The notes under the pieces: model-generated | Databases searched by the model: none | The model's input: only the letters and a program-made list of their open reading frames with translations | What the model was told of the DNA's origin: nothing | Program-made: the position numbers and the translations under genes | Shown: one piece after another, positions 23,162-35,355 of the stretch | Layout of the letters: each line of letters starts with the position of its first letter | Numbering within the stretch: the first letter of the stretch is position 1 | From: Agapanthus africanus | Taxonomy: Eukaryota; Streptophyta; Magnoliopsida; Asparagales; Amaryllidaceae | NCBI GenBank assembly: GCA_030015575.1 | Contig: JASDDO010000006.1 | Coordinates: 205,969,632 to 206,033,631, forward strand | Direction of reading: 5' to 3' | DNA: 64,000 nt

Positions 23162-24703
23162 TGTTGGGGCCAAAATTTGTACCCCGGTTGACCAAGTCAA
23201 AGTCAAGGTCAACCCCATGCCAGGTGGGCCCAAGCCCAAGAAAGTGGGCCAATGCCCAGGTCGAGCCCGAACACGAAGCGTCCAGCCTTCCGCCATACCA
23301 AAATAAAAATCATGTAACGAATAATTTTTATGTAATTTTTGTGCATGAATGCATGCAAAATGGGCATAAAGCCAATTTTTTGTAAGCTCATGGCTTATGT
23401 TCAAAAAGAAAAGGCACATGAGCCATGGGATGGCCAAAATGCCATTTGTGTAAAGCCCAAGGGGCTATATGTAAAGTGTATAGCCTATAAAGGCAAAGAT
23501 AATGAAAATATCTCATAACTTTTTCTCTCTCCAAAGAAAAATCTAGATCTGTGATCTTCTCCCTCCTCAAGGTTCTGAACCTTCCTCTTTTTTTTAATTA
23601 AATCAAGAGTTTTACTCTTCTTTTTCCAAATCTAAATAGTTTTTCACCACAAAACCCATAAAAGGGAACTCAGATCTGCCATCAGATCTTAGAAAGGAGA
23701 GATTTTTAGAATCTCATATTTCTTGATCTTCAAGATCCGGCCAACAAAGGAGAAAGAAGGAGACCTATCTTCAGAAACCTCACTTTGTGGAAGAACTAGG
23801 GCTCAAGGGGAAAAGCCCTTCATCAGCTTCAAAACATATTAGGAGTTTAACTCCTCATATATATACAGAATAATAAGTGCTCCTTTCTAGTAGTACAACT
23901 ACCATTGCAGGGACCAAGTCCCTTTTGTTGCTCGAGCGCCCACGTTATGCACTAGCGCTCTTGCGCCCAGAGCGCTAGCGCCCATGTGCTGACACGTGGC
24001 GTGCTAGCGCTCAGAGCGCTAGCGTCCGAGCACCCACGTGCTGACACGTGGCGCGCTAGCGCTCTTGCGCTCAGAGCGCTAGCGCCCTAGCGCCCACGTG
24101 CTGACACGTGGCGCACTCGCGCTCAGTGCGCTAGGGCCCGCGCGCCCAGTTGCTGACACGTGGTGCACTAGCGCTCGAAGCGTTAGCGCTCTTACGCTCA
24201 AAGCGCTAGCGCTGGCCCCATGCATCCTTTGGATGCCTTTCCCCCCCTTTTTTTATATATATACATATATATATACATATGTATACATATGTACACACAC
24301 ACATACTCCACGACACTGTGCCTGCTAGAAAAATTTTTCTAACGGGGCGCTGCCCCGAACCCTGCAAGGGGGCTGCTAGCCCCTTTGACCCCCAGCCCGC
24401 TATCCGGGTAGCGGGACCCCCGTAAAAAATCTGCGTGGCTCCCGATATATCCAAGCCCCACCTCCAAAACAAAGCACACATACACTGCACATTGAGTTCG
24501 CATGACCAGTTTAACCCGTCAATCGGAGGTTCCATCGCTCCAAAGGCGAGGGGTAATTAACGGCAGCTTAGTCCGCGGCTGCCGGAGATTTGGATCCCCA
24601 TAATCAATAAACCCCGACCTATCCTAGGCAGGAGGAATCTGTAGTACGCCTGACAAGCGCGCGCGTATTCCCATCTCAATGGGGTGACGAAAAACACCCT
24701 ACA
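23162..24703 (+). mobile_element. Solo LTR of an unassigned element, inside D2 LTR
   Basis: 1542 bp starting TGTTGGGGCC and ending CCCTACA, interrupting D2 LTR sequence that is continuous on both sides when compared with D1. It is flanked by GCGAGAC (23155-23161) and GCGAAAC (24704-24710), a probable duplication with one mismatch. A TATA box (CCTATAAAGGC, about 23486) suggests plus orientation. It holds an array of G-box palindromes at about 23930-24210. No internal region remains, so it is a solo LTR left by recombination. Confidence 0.72.
23930..24210. repeat. G-box/AGCGCT palindrome array
   Basis: Four to five degenerate units of about 60-80 bp. Each has CCACGTG-CTGA-CACGTGG (or a one- or two-base variant) next to AGCGCTAGCGCT-like palindromes. 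CACGTG is the plant G-box core bound by bZIP and bHLH factors. As RNA, the same sequence forms a 7-bp hairpin with a CUGA loop. Confidence 0.8.
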
Positions 24704-24710
24704 GCGAAAC

Positions 24711-25139
24711 TTTGAGCGATGGGTTATATGTTCGCTTGGTGGGTTTGATGTCTTACTTTATTCTTTATCATTTGTGTTGATCTTCGCCGTTGGGCGTCGT
24801 ATACATATTTTGTGACTTGCTTGGTTGTGAATCCGCTGGTTGGCGAAGAGCTAGCTCCCGCTTGGGGATGCCTTTTACATTATCTTGTATTTATGGTTTT
24901 GGATCAAAATATACAAAGGAGGTGCTGCCCAAATTTTTAAAAGACGAAACATGGTTTCAACTAGTAAAATTTACATGCATTTTCATTTTCCATTACTTAT
25001 GCACTTAAGAAAACTTTTGATTTTCACCATACCTTTATTTCAAACATTCACCTCTTTTATTTTCTTAAAAAGGTTTAGATTTCCGGGTTTCGTCTTACTT
25101 GATTTACGTTACGCCATTAGACGTGGCGTGATTCAAGTG
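24711..25139 (+). repeat. D2 5' LTR, middle segment
   Basis: Continues D2 LTR after the first solo LTR. It matches D1 at 13270-13700 (GCTAGCTCCCGCTT, GGAGGTGCTGCCCAAATTT) and is interrupted at 25145 by the second solo LTR. Confidence 0.8.
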
Positions 25140-25144
25140 CCGGT
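25140..25144. repeat. Left target-site duplication CCGGT
   Basis: CCGGT, repeated at 26876-26880, brackets the solo LTR exactly. D1 has CCAGT at the homologous position. Confidence 0.85.
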
Positions 25145-26875
25145 TGATTGATATGAAATTCTCCGATTGTGTCGGTTTAGAAAATTGTATATAGAAATCA
25201 CAACCAAAAATATTTTGACCGTAATCAATAACGGTGTCGGATGTAGCGCGTTAGTAAGTGCGGATCGTCCACAGGGAAAGTGAGATTCGTTCACTTTTCG
25301 AATTAGATGAGTCGAAAATTTAGAGAAAAGAAAAGAAAACAATTCATGATTTGTAATTGAATATCAAGAATTAGAAAAATCTAGATCTAGAAAAAACATT
25401 AAAATCAAGAATTGAGATGTGTGATAATTTCCAACCAACAATCAAGATTCGGAGTGTAGCTCGTAGGAGTATATCGGATCTATAGAGGTGATGAGATCTA
25501 ATGATTACTCATTCTTATCCATTAACGAATTGATACTAGATCGATGAGAATTTACCGAGGGTTAAGGATCTTGCGGAGAATTTAGGGATTCCGCAACTCA
25601 TCCTTTGTCCTTTCGATGAATCTCATTCAAATTCTAGCTTCTAGTTAATCAAATGATCAATAGTTGTTCCTTAGTTTCGAGTGAACACAATCAAGAAAGA
25701 ATCATCCCGAAACTAGGTCATCGATCATTTGATTCACAAGAATTTACAAACATTATAGGATTTAAGAATTGTAAAAGTGTCTAAATCATCATCATCTATT
25801 GATCGTCACAACTCCTACACGAGTGGAGATTTACTCAAACATCATGATAACAAACATAATTTCAAATTGAGATCGAATCATAATACTTGAATTAAAAGAT
25901 AAGCAAGATATAGAAATTTCACCTTTATTTATCGACAAATTTCGTTACAACTCTTTTGAATTTACAAAAGGAAGGAACTAGATCGTCGATTTCGGCTTCG
26001 CTCGGCTCCTTGAGTCGCGGATCTCCTTGAATCTCTTGCTCCGTTGAAATCCGGCGTCGCTTTCTAAAGGTTGAAGGCTCTCTTGCTTGAATGGTACTCG
26101 GGATCTTGATCTTGATTTTTGAATTGGAGTTAGGGTTTTGAGGCACAAGTTGTGTCACTCAACTTGTGGGTGGAAGAGATGAGAGAATGAAGAGAAATTG
26201 AACAACCTCAACCCTAGATCTTGGCTCCTTTTTATAGACCTCAAAACCCTAGATCTAGGATTTCAAATTTGAATTTTCCCTCCAAATGTTTGTTAAGAAG
26301 AGCCTTCTAGAAATAGTTTGTTAAGCCGAGCCTTCTAGTTGCGCCATGTGGAGTTTCTGGGGTCTTCTGGAAGCTTGGGCCGTTAGAGGTAAGCACGTGG
26401 CAAAATTGGATAAGTTGGCGCCATCAAGCCGCCGCGGTTCCGCGGCGCAAGCAAGCTCCTGCCGCGGAACCGCGGCGCTTTGTGGGCCTTCGGGCTTGAG
26501 TCTTCAACTGTGGTCTTGGGCTGATATTTGGGCCATTTTATGATATGTTGAATCTTGTAATTAGCCTTTAATCACTTCCAGATATTTAGCCTTTGAGTTG
26601 GCGTATTTTATTTGCACTGTTTTCTCAATTTTGGGCTTTGCTTCCGGAATTTCCTGCATAGACTCCAAGACAAGAGTTGCGCTATACAAGAAAGATGCGA
26701 TGCCATGATAAAAACACAATTTCCCTAAAAGTGCCGGTTTTAATGTCTAACACATGCAATCTGGTATTTCAGAGATGTTTTGCTAATATATGCAATATGA
26801 ATACCGAACACTTCTAGATGAGTGCAAATAATAGGTAAATTGCCATGTTAAAAATGCAGTATTTTCGACTGATCA
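25145..26875 (-). mobile_element. Solo LTR, Athila-like, inside D2 LTR
   Basis: 1731 bp beginning TGATTGATA and ending CTGATCA, with a perfect 5-bp target duplication. It shares with the A1 LTR the TGATTG start, the CGGATCGTCCACAGGGA-type block (25260; A1 near 8505), the palindrome pair and a minus-strand TATA box (CTATAAAAAGG, 26228-26237). It is therefore a relative of A1 in the same orientation, reduced to a solo LTR. A short Arg/Glu-rich minus-strand ORF (25925-26158) lies inside it and is unlikely to be a gene. Confidence 0.88.
26431..26476. repeat. Complementary palindrome pair in solo LTR
   Basis: GCCGCGGTTCCGCGGC (26431-26446) and GCCGCGGAACCGCGGC (26461-26476) have centres 30 bp apart and are exact reverse complements of each other, so they can form one perfect 16-bp stem. 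Confidence 0.92.
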
Positions 26876-26909
26876 CCGGTCATGAACTTAATATTTTCGG
26901 GTCGTGACA
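26876..26909 (+). repeat. Right duplication CCGGT and end of D2 5' LTR
   Basis: CCGGT (26876-26880) followed by the last 29 bases of the D2 LTR, ending GGGTCGTGACA at 26909. Confidence 0.85.
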
Positions 26910-26913
26910 AAGT

Positions 26914-26925
26914 TGGTATCAGAGC
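26914..26925 (+). other. D2 primer-binding site for initiator tRNA-Met
   Basis: TGGTATCAGAGC, complementary to the 3' end of plant initiator tRNA-Met, starting four bases after the LTR end. It shows that the D2 element is read on the plus strand. Confidence 0.92.
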
Positions 26926-29900
26926 GCTAGGTTTAACCTTGGTTGGAGTCTAGGTTTGACTATGTGGAGTCTGGGGTGTAATCTATTTTGGAACCTAGGT
27001 TTGACCTTACAGAACTTAGACTTGAACGATGGGGTATTAGACCCAATCCTTCGTTACATAGGCTGACCCTGATTGATTGAGTAGATAGCTTGAGTAGAGT
27101 GACGTACCCTACGTATGTTCCGCAGTATATTTACGATACTCTACTCCACTTAAGAAACCTTAGGATGTACATATTTTGAGATCTGTGATTCTCTTCATTC
27201 CCTTGATCATATGTCCATTTGAGATCCTTGATTCTATTCGTTTCCACAATCATACTCTCACTGATTCCGTTCCTCTTTATGATCATGTATCCATTCTGGA
27301 TCTATTGATTCCTTTCATTCCGTTGATCTGTTTTTATCGATACATGCTTGATGTTCCTGTCACCATGGTTTGTGCACAGATTGAGCTGCCGCTAGTGATG
27401 TGGTCAGGGCGAGCTCTTCATGGATGAGGACTGACCGTCGTGTTTTCTGGTGACATGGGAACGTATCGAGCTAGTATTTGTGTTGTGACCTCTTGTTTGA
27501 GACGAGTGTTCGGTTTTGCACCGGATGATCAGGCCATTGCTAGAGGCTTCCAGATTGTGAGAGGATTGTTGACATATAGCCTACCTCAGAGTTATGATGT
27601 CATCTACCGTGCAGACAGATGACCCAGATATCGCTGAGATTGATGGGATGTCTCTTCCAGAGCTTACGAGCTTAGATCGCTGGAGCATCCAGGCAGAGAT
27701 GCGACAGATGATAGCTAGACTATCTTGTGTTGAGAGACGAAGGTGATTCGTCAGATTTGATGCGTCGACGCAGGCCTAGTTGAGCTGAAGATTTCTAGTG
27801 CGGAGAATCTTATTCAGATCTAGAGTAGATCGACCCAGAGAGGACGTTGTTCGTTGGATGATCCGATAGGAGATCAGTAAGTTGACCAACTTCGGATAGA
27901 GGACCACACCCAGATGCGTTGTGAGTTGATCGAGAACGGACGAGTATTGACTATTCCTCCGATGAATTGGACGAGGATGTGTTCGGATAGATATCTTCTA
28001 CAGAGTGATGAAGATACCGAGTTCGTAATTTCGAGTCCGTAAGAGAGACTCCGGAATGACAGTAGCCGAGAACAATTGCAGTACGCAGATAGCATGACGT
28101 GACGTCGAAGTGGACGATGATAAGGATGAGTGTAACAAGAGATTCGTTCGAGATGCTGACGAGATGTTGTTACTCCCCGCTGAGATTAGAGATCGGGTAT
28201 GTTTACAGTGGCATTAGGACACGACCAGTTCCTGAGGGAATGTTGTCCTTAGTACGCAGATGTCCAAAATGAGAGAAAGGATTATGCGAGAGTACCGGCC
28301 TCCGTACAGTTCGGCCTAGGAGAGATCGGAAGAGACATTGAGCAGGTGCCTTCCAGGACACTGCCGCGATAAGATTTTCACCGAGAATCAGTTGTGTCAC
28401 GTGTATTCAGAGGGGAAGAGGCCGACTCCAGTGACGTGCTGCCTTACGAGTGGTCATGCTAAATGGCCGAGGGATGACCGGAGGAGTGTCAGAGCGGAAT
28501 CGTTTCTGTTAGTACGCCTGACGGAGCTGACGAGCCGTTAGATTGCGAGATTGGTAATCCATAGAGAAATTGAGGACCCAGGGATAGAGGACGCCAGACC
28601 GTGAGCAGGAGGAAAGCGGATGATCTTGCTCTGCCAGTTTTGGGCGCACCGACATTTTTCGACATTGTAAGAGGTGTACCTCAATGTCATTTGTTGCGAT
28701 TTGCATTTGTGATCCGAGTATCATGCTTATATCGCTTGGATTTGAGTTTTGAAGATTGAGTCTCATGATATTATTTTCGTGCACCATGGCTGCACCTACT
28801 GAGTACTTACATTTTTGTGCACAGTTATTGCACTTGATATATGTTTTATACACCGTTGTGTTGATTTATAATTTGTGCATACTTATTGCACTTGATGTCG
28901 ATTTTGTGCCTTGGCTGCACGTGTTTATGATTTCGTAGATTCATACAGTTGATTTGATTTTCTGCATGTGGTACGCACTCGATTTGAATTTTGCACTCGG
29001 TATAGCTCACATGTGCTTGCAGTGAATTGATATGTATTTTCTGCATGCAGTCGGACACATTATGATTTTATACACCTTGGTACACTCGGTGTTTCTTTTT
29101 ATACGCATTTTAGTTATTGATGAGTTTTCGTGCACTGGATGCACTGGATTTGTATTTTGAGCACTCGATGCACCGAATTCTTATTTCGTGCATTTGTTGC
29201 ACTAGATTTATACGCCGTGCATTTGTTGCACCGGATTCGTGTTTAGTGCATTTGTTGCACCAGATTCGTGTTTCGTGCATTGGTTGCACTAGATTTATAT
29301 TCCATACATTGGTTGCACCCGATTTATATCTTTGAGCATTCGTATTACCAGATTGTGTTTTTGTGCTCGTTGCACTTGACGTTTGTTTTTCGTGCACTTT
29401 ACCGCACTGGGCATTTATTAGGACTTGACGCGCTTGGGTTTGATTTTTGCGCATATTAAGCAGTTGATATTGGATTTTATGCGCATCGGATACACTTGAG
29501 TGAGATTTTACTCGTGCATGTTGGATGCTCTTGATTTAGATTTTATCTGTGCATATTGGATGCGATTTCATTCGTGCATGTTGGATGCACTTGACTTAGA
29601 TTTTTATCTGTGCATGTTGGATGCACTTGATTTAGATTTCATTCATGCATGACAGATGCACTTGATTTGGATTTTCACGCATGTGGGGCGCATGATATTA
29701 GATGTGATTTTATGCACACCGGATGCACTCGATTGGGATTTTCATTCATGTATGTTAGTTGCACTGGGCTGAGATTTCCGTGCACTCTAGATGCACTAGA
29801 TGTTGTTATCACGCACACCCGTTGCACTGGACAGATGCTTTCATGCACATCTGTTGCACTTAGTTTTGCTTTGGTGCATATTGTGGCACTTGTATTTGGA

Positions 29901-30610
29901 TTTGATTTCCGTGCGCACCAGACGCATGTGATGTTGGATATGCCTTTTGAGGCTGATTTTGCTTTCGAGCACCTTGTTTTCTTGATGGACACTATATTAT
30001 GTAGTGGACGAACATGACTGATCTGAGGACAGTACCGGAGTTCTTTGCATGCATAAAAAGTTTACCAAGAGGTTTCCTAAAAGGAGCTATAGTCTCGCTA
30101 TTTTCCTACGTGTCCGCGAGCGACACGAACTCTTAAAAAGGAAAACCTTTTGGGATATTTTAAAAAGGGACGGAACGTATATTTTATCAAAACATATATG
30201 AACGTATATTTATTATTTTACCAAGGAGCATCCGTCACCTGTGCCGTGAGTTACGCAACACACGGCGATTCAGAAAAGATTTTGCATGTGTTTTATTCAG
30301 TTTTTGAAGGTTTTTCCAAGGATGCGTACTGTACACGTATTATAGTATTTGACTAGTGTATATTGGATTTCAGTAGTGGATTTCGAGAACTGTATCTCCA
30401 TTGTAACTCCGATAATATGCGTGCAAGTCCGATGATTTGCGTGACGATTGACCGAGTTCGATTTTGAGTTTCATACTCGTTTTCAGGCGCACACGATGCG
30501 CTGTGGTATTTATGTATCTTCCTTGATTTCGGAGCCCCATCAATTTGAGTTGATTATTGAAATGTTTTAGTATTTGGTGGTTTAAATTTAAATTCAGGTA
30601 CCGAATTTAT
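26926..30610 (+). other. D2 internal region without gag or pol
   Basis: About 3.7 kb. No gag, protease, RT or integrase motif could be found in any frame. ORFs here are under 130 residues and have no recognised motif. The right half (about 28770-29960) is an array of short inverted repeats. The left half (27000-28750) is unique sequence in which I recognise nothing. Confidence 0.75.
28770..29960. repeat. TGCA hairpin array in D2
   Basis: About thirty degenerate units, first about 29 bp then about 36 bp long. Each has GTGCA followed within 5-9 bases by TGCAC (for example GTGCATTTGTTGCAC near 29250), then an ATTT-rich spacer. Each unit could form a small stem-loop. ORFs crossing this array are by-products. 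Confidence 0.85.
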
Positions 30611-30624
30611 TTAAGGGGGAAGAT
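30611..30624 (+). other. D2 polypurine tract
   Basis: TTAAGGGGGAAGAT directly before the 3' LTR. It is the plus-strand primer of reverse transcription and nearly identical to that of D1 (18671-18685). Confidence 0.88.
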
Positions 30625-32907
30625 TGTAACATTTCAGAAAATAAAAAATATAATTTTTGGAATTTAATATTAAAATAAGTTATTTTGCGAAAACTACCCG
30701 ATTTGCGAAATTGGGGTTTTCGTAAAACGGTATAAATATATACCAATATTTGTGATATAATTGGAGATTAAAATGATTTATTCATTTAAAAAATTATTTA
30801 ATGGATTTGGCAATTTTATAATCAATTATATGCAGTTTAAAATTAAACACGATTAGTGCACTACTAATCGCGATTTCGCCAAATCCGTATTTCTAAAGTA
30901 TTCCATGGCCAGTGCACCATGACATGTTACATATTGTTTCATTTGTGTGGTTTTATTGGAATTATGTGTGTTATTGTGCGAAAAAGAGAAAGGGGTTAAA
31001 AAGAGAATGATTGGAGAGAGAGAGAGTGAAGCATGGACTTGAGAGGGGTGAGAATAGGAGAGAGTGAGGGTAAGAGAGAGAAGGGGGCAGCCATTCATTT
31101 CCCCACCCCATTATTTACTACATCTTCTTCCTCCTCACCTCCCTCCATCATCACCTCTAAATATCATCTCCAAATCTTCATCAAAACCCTACACCTTCTT
31201 TATAAAAATTGATCCCCACCTCACCCTCATCACTTTGGACCCATCAAAGTTGGATTTTGGAGGCATTGGAGAAGCTTGGGTTTTTCTTGGGTTGCCTAAC
31301 GGAGGTATAATTTCTTCCATTTAGTTTAGTTTTTTGTTCTTGCATTCTAGTTTAGTTTAGAAGTTGATTAAGTGTGGAAATGTGATGTTTAGAAATTTCA
31401 AGAGAAAGGGTTGGGTGATGGTGTGGATTTGGTGATGTTTAGGGGCTGTTACAAGACTTGAGTGGTGTTTTTACTGCCTAGAATAGAGAATACGGACTTA
31501 GGAAACATCCCATGTCGGTTTTGTGAAGTTTGGTGTGCTTACAGGGAATCTGGAGCAACCTGGGGTAATTCTGAGAAAAACAAACAATACCAGTGACCTA
31601 GATAAGACACTAGGAGACCGCCCTGCAAGTACGAACCCCAACAGAGCAGAATGGACCGAGCTGGCCTGAATTCTGGGCTATGTGGCCGGCCAAATGTAGG
31701 TATTTGGTGTCTAGGTTGGTTCAGTAGCTCACATACTCCATATACAACACCTTATACTTGCTAGTTATTCTCCAAGTGACCTGAACCAAAATCTGGGAGC
31801 ACATTGGGGTGTTTTTGGTTATGTTTTCCGTATTTTGGAGTTCTTGGTTTTAGTATTTGATATTGTATTGGGTCGTTGGATGTTTGTACGTCAACTACGA
31901 GGTTTGTTTGGTTGTTTTTGCATGCGTAGGCTATAGGTTCTAACCTATGAGCGCACCATGTGCCGTATTGGTTTTCCGAGCTTAATGTGATGGCATTGCG
32001 ATATGTGTTGATATTGTAGGTACCTTCGCGTGGATTCCGAGACAACAGAGCATGGCGTCATCGACTTCGGCAAGCAAGGATTAAGGTGATTAGATTTATA
32101 TCTACGGGGGAAGTTGGGTGGATGGCTATAGCACCCCCGCAAGTTTTGATGGAAACCGATATATAGAATATAGCTAAGGAAACCTAGATTATAAAACTAT
32201 GGATAGGATTAGAAAGATAGTTAGAGATGATTTGAATGATTGAATATATATTTATATATCGAGATATGAGATGAAAACTATACGGATATGACTCTTGACA
32301 TGATATGATAGAAATGATGTATCGAATGGATATATAAGGATATGAAAAGTGAATGTGCATCACGACTTATAGATATGTAGTTGCACTAGAATAAGTATGA
32401 GTTTTAGAGTAGCATGACATTAGATGTATAAGAAAGAATGTATATGTAAATTGACTTAATGCAAGATATTAATGTGATGAAAAGAATATACGATGTGATA
32501 TGATGACTTGATTGATATGTCGGTATACGGATGCGAGTCGATAAGAGATGATTGATACTTTTGCCGGACCCCTGATATGAGATTGTTATGGATGTGACCT
32601 GGGATATAGGCATATAGATATATATAATGTTGTGAATCATAAGTCATATGCCGTACGAGACGTTAGGTCCATACCCTCATTGTCATATAGGTTGATAGGA
32701 TACCTAATGGTTTAATGCCGCCGTATGATGATTTACCGTACGTGATGAGTTTTATGATGATTGAGCCGTACGCTTGACTAGAGGATACCGTACGATGGAT
32801 GATACCGTACGTGATGTTGTGAGGCTGGATGCCGATGGATAAATTCACCGACTCGGATATATTATATAGACGTATACCTGTTAGCATTTCGCGTACGATG
32901 TACCTTA
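30625..32907 (+). repeat. D2 3' LTR, truncated by copia C1
   Basis: Matches the first 2.3 kb of the D2 5' LTR closely, including the pyrimidine-rich stretch and GTACG cluster. It stops at 32907 within TACCTTATG, where copia C1 begins. The rest of the LTR is not found after C1. Confidence 0.85.
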
Positions 32908-35109
32908 TGTTAGTTATATGTATGCCCTAGAGGCCATTACTGTACATGCGTTGTATATTGTAGTGGATGCTTGGACATATATAGGGAGGACTTTTTTGCT
33001 CGACATGATAGTATGCTATCTGGTTACTTTTTATCTTAACATGTATTCTGATTGTCTCTATGTTACATGTTGATAAAGCCCTTATGATGAGTACTTGACT
33101 ACCAGGACTATGATGTGGATCATACTAGTGGGGACAGTGTAGTCGCTAAGTACATCCTTCAAATGTTCCTAGTCGTGGGAATACCGAGACAGGGCATCGA
33201 TACTCCAGAGTAGACTAGCGTATGCGCTTCTTGACCCATATGATGGGTGATGGATGATCCCATATCCATTGGTGTTTGACATCAAAGAAGGTATACGGGT
33301 GCTCAGTGGAGACTGGGTACACTGGACGGACTCGCCGAGAACTCCCAGATGGTATTATACCTCACGTCAGATGGCAGTTCTCTGGTGACACTGGTACATG
33401 TTAGTCTGTAGAACCGAGATCGTCATAGGGTCTTGTGTGATTCCCACTGTGCTTTGATTTCCATCATACCACGTCCAAGAGGACGTGCAAAAAGGTGGCT
33501 TTTGGGTACAGTCCCGAATCACATGGAGGCAATGAGCGATAGGAGGGGATTCGTCTCTCCCTGTATAGGGAGTTGATGTTGCGCTGTGTTCGATTGGCTA
33601 TAACTGGAAATCCATGGCCAGGGTTGCAGAGATTTACTGGTAAGTGTTATCAGTGGTTTCTCGAACTATTATAGACCTTATATCGACATGACTTATCAAG
33701 CTACTGGGGTCTGACGTTTACCACCCCTAGGTGAGATATGCGACATATCAGACGAAGAGACCGGACTGTACGGGAGTGTTACTGGTTGGATTCACGGGAG
33801 AATGTACAGGCTTACTTGTTAATCTTCTGATCGCTCAATACCTGGGTGGCTGTTACGTTTAGCCGATCGCTTGGAGCTTGTGGGTGTTTGATATAATCAT
33901 CACTTAATGCCGGCTTATTGACGATTTTTTAGAGTCCTACACAGAGGTTTCCTGGCTCAGGAAAAACGGAGTAGGAGCACCTATATGATATGTGCGGGAC
34001 CGAGAACAATACAGGTATGTGATACCGTATTAGATTCTCGCGATATGAGATATCGGCCGGGTATATGTTATATAGCCGGGTCATCGGATCAAGTGTTGAT
34101 TCGATGAACTGATACAGATTATATTAGTCGGTTATTTGTGAAATAGTCGGATTATCGGATCAAGTGTTGATTCGATAATTTAATGTATAATTATATATTT
34201 GATATATTAAATTACATTAAATAGTATAAGCTCACAAAAAGATTCTTTTTCTCACTCGGGTAATACATTGATATATATATGCGATATCTGTTAATTGTAT
34301 TATTTTGTTTTGTTACAATAAATATTGTATATGTGATATATAATATTGTAACATGTTATGGTTATTAATGCAACATGTTTAGTGGAGATTAAACATGGTT
34401 AGGATTTGATTTCGGTTAATCTTTTCTAGAAGTTTCTAGAAGCTTTGCTTTTGTTTCTTGCAAAGATATTTTGTGTTTATATTTTGCATAGATATTTGTT
34501 TAACCCAACCAAACCTTTTAACCATGGTTCAATCTCTATAAGGGTTAGTTCTTCTCACTTATACCATGGTTGCATTTCTAACCTTACACTTGAGTTATTC
34601 ATTATTCATCACAAAAGAGTTAGCTTCTTCTTCTTCTTCCTTCTTGCTTGAAAAGCTTTCTAGCTTTTTGAGAAGTGATGAAAATGAGTGAGATTAAAAA
34701 AAAAGGGAGCTAAAATCCTACTTCATCATCCTAATCTATCCTAACCATTTAGATTAGGGTGTTCACTTCATTTGTGAGTGAGAGCTTGTGTTAAAGAAAC
34801 TTCAAGGTAGATCATCTTTGTTATCGAAGATCGGAAGCAGGCTTGCAACTTTCTCTTCGTGGAGCCTCTCTAGAGTATGGGAACTCGATGATCGCAGCGA
34901 AGGGTCTTCTACTCGGAGCTTATGAAGTGAATGACTGGACTACAAAGGTTGTAATCCCAAACTCTTAGAAGTAATGTTGTTTGCTTGCTATATGTTTCGC
35001 CTAATCTCTAGTCTAAGATCTTTGTTAGGGTTGTTCGGCACATCTAAATTTTAAATCGGGCATGGTTGATACCTTATAGACCCTTGTGAGAGTGCCTAGT
35101 AACCCTAAA
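32908..35109 (+). repeat. C1 5' LTR
   Basis: Starts TGTTAGTTATATG and runs to about 35109, just before the PBS; 2202 bp. It contains two adjacent hairpins in the U3 part (34081-34107 and 34152-34178). The 3' end has lost the usual ...ACA. Confidence 0.87.
34081..34178. repeat. Two tandem U3 hairpins in C1 LTR
   Basis: TCATCGGATCAA-GTG-TTGATTCGATGA (34081-34107) and TTATCGGATCAA-GTG-TTGATTCGATAA (34152-34178). Both are 12-bp stems with one G-T pair, and the second base pair differs in a compensatory way between them. The C1 3' LTR has the same pair from about 42222. Confidence 0.88.
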
Positions 35110-35310
35110 GTGGTAACAGAGCCAAGCTAGAGCTTTAGGCGATATCTAGGCAAAGTTTAAAGTCCAATCGAACTCCGAATACCCGATAAAACCTAGTTTC
35201 TGGAAAAAATTTCAAAAGTTGACATTTTTCATATTAAAAATACTCATAAAATTAAGCAGGTGATTTTATGGACATCTGTGAAAAACGACACCCTAAACCC
35301 ATCAAAGCGT

Positions 35311-35355
35311 CGCGGAACCGCGGCCAAACTAGGGTATTGGCGGCGGTTCCGCGGC
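35311..35355. repeat. Complementary palindrome pair in C1 leader
   Basis: CGCGGAACCGCGGCC (35311-35325) and CGGCGGTTCCGCGGC (35341-35355) have centres 31 bp apart, with AA in one centre and TT in the other. They are about 200 bases downstream of the PBS. Confidence 0.88.

Larger units (their letters stand above)
19696..32907 (+). mobile_element. D2: non-autonomous large-LTR retrotransposon
   Basis: Element with 5' LTR 19696-26909 (3.9 kb once two inserted solo LTRs are removed), initiator-Met PBS, a 3.7-kb internal region without gag or pol, a polypurine tract and a 3' LTR starting at 30625. The 3' LTR is cut at 32907 by copia C1. LTRs longer than the interior, and no coding domains, make it a LARD-like non-autonomous element. 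The terminal TGTAAC...GTGACA and the PBS would suit a Ty3 chromovirus partner, but without coding sequence this is a guess. Confidence 0.8.

Noticed and set aside
23209-23437. Minus-strand ORFs of 60-110 residues near the start of a solo LTR
   Set aside because: They overlap in several frames inside LTR sequence and show no domain.
29117-30017. Cys/His-rich ORFs in the D2 interior that resemble zinc-finger spacing
   Set aside because: They are translations of the TGCA hairpin array. The opposite strand gives similar-looking ORFs, and the unit length is not a multiple of three.
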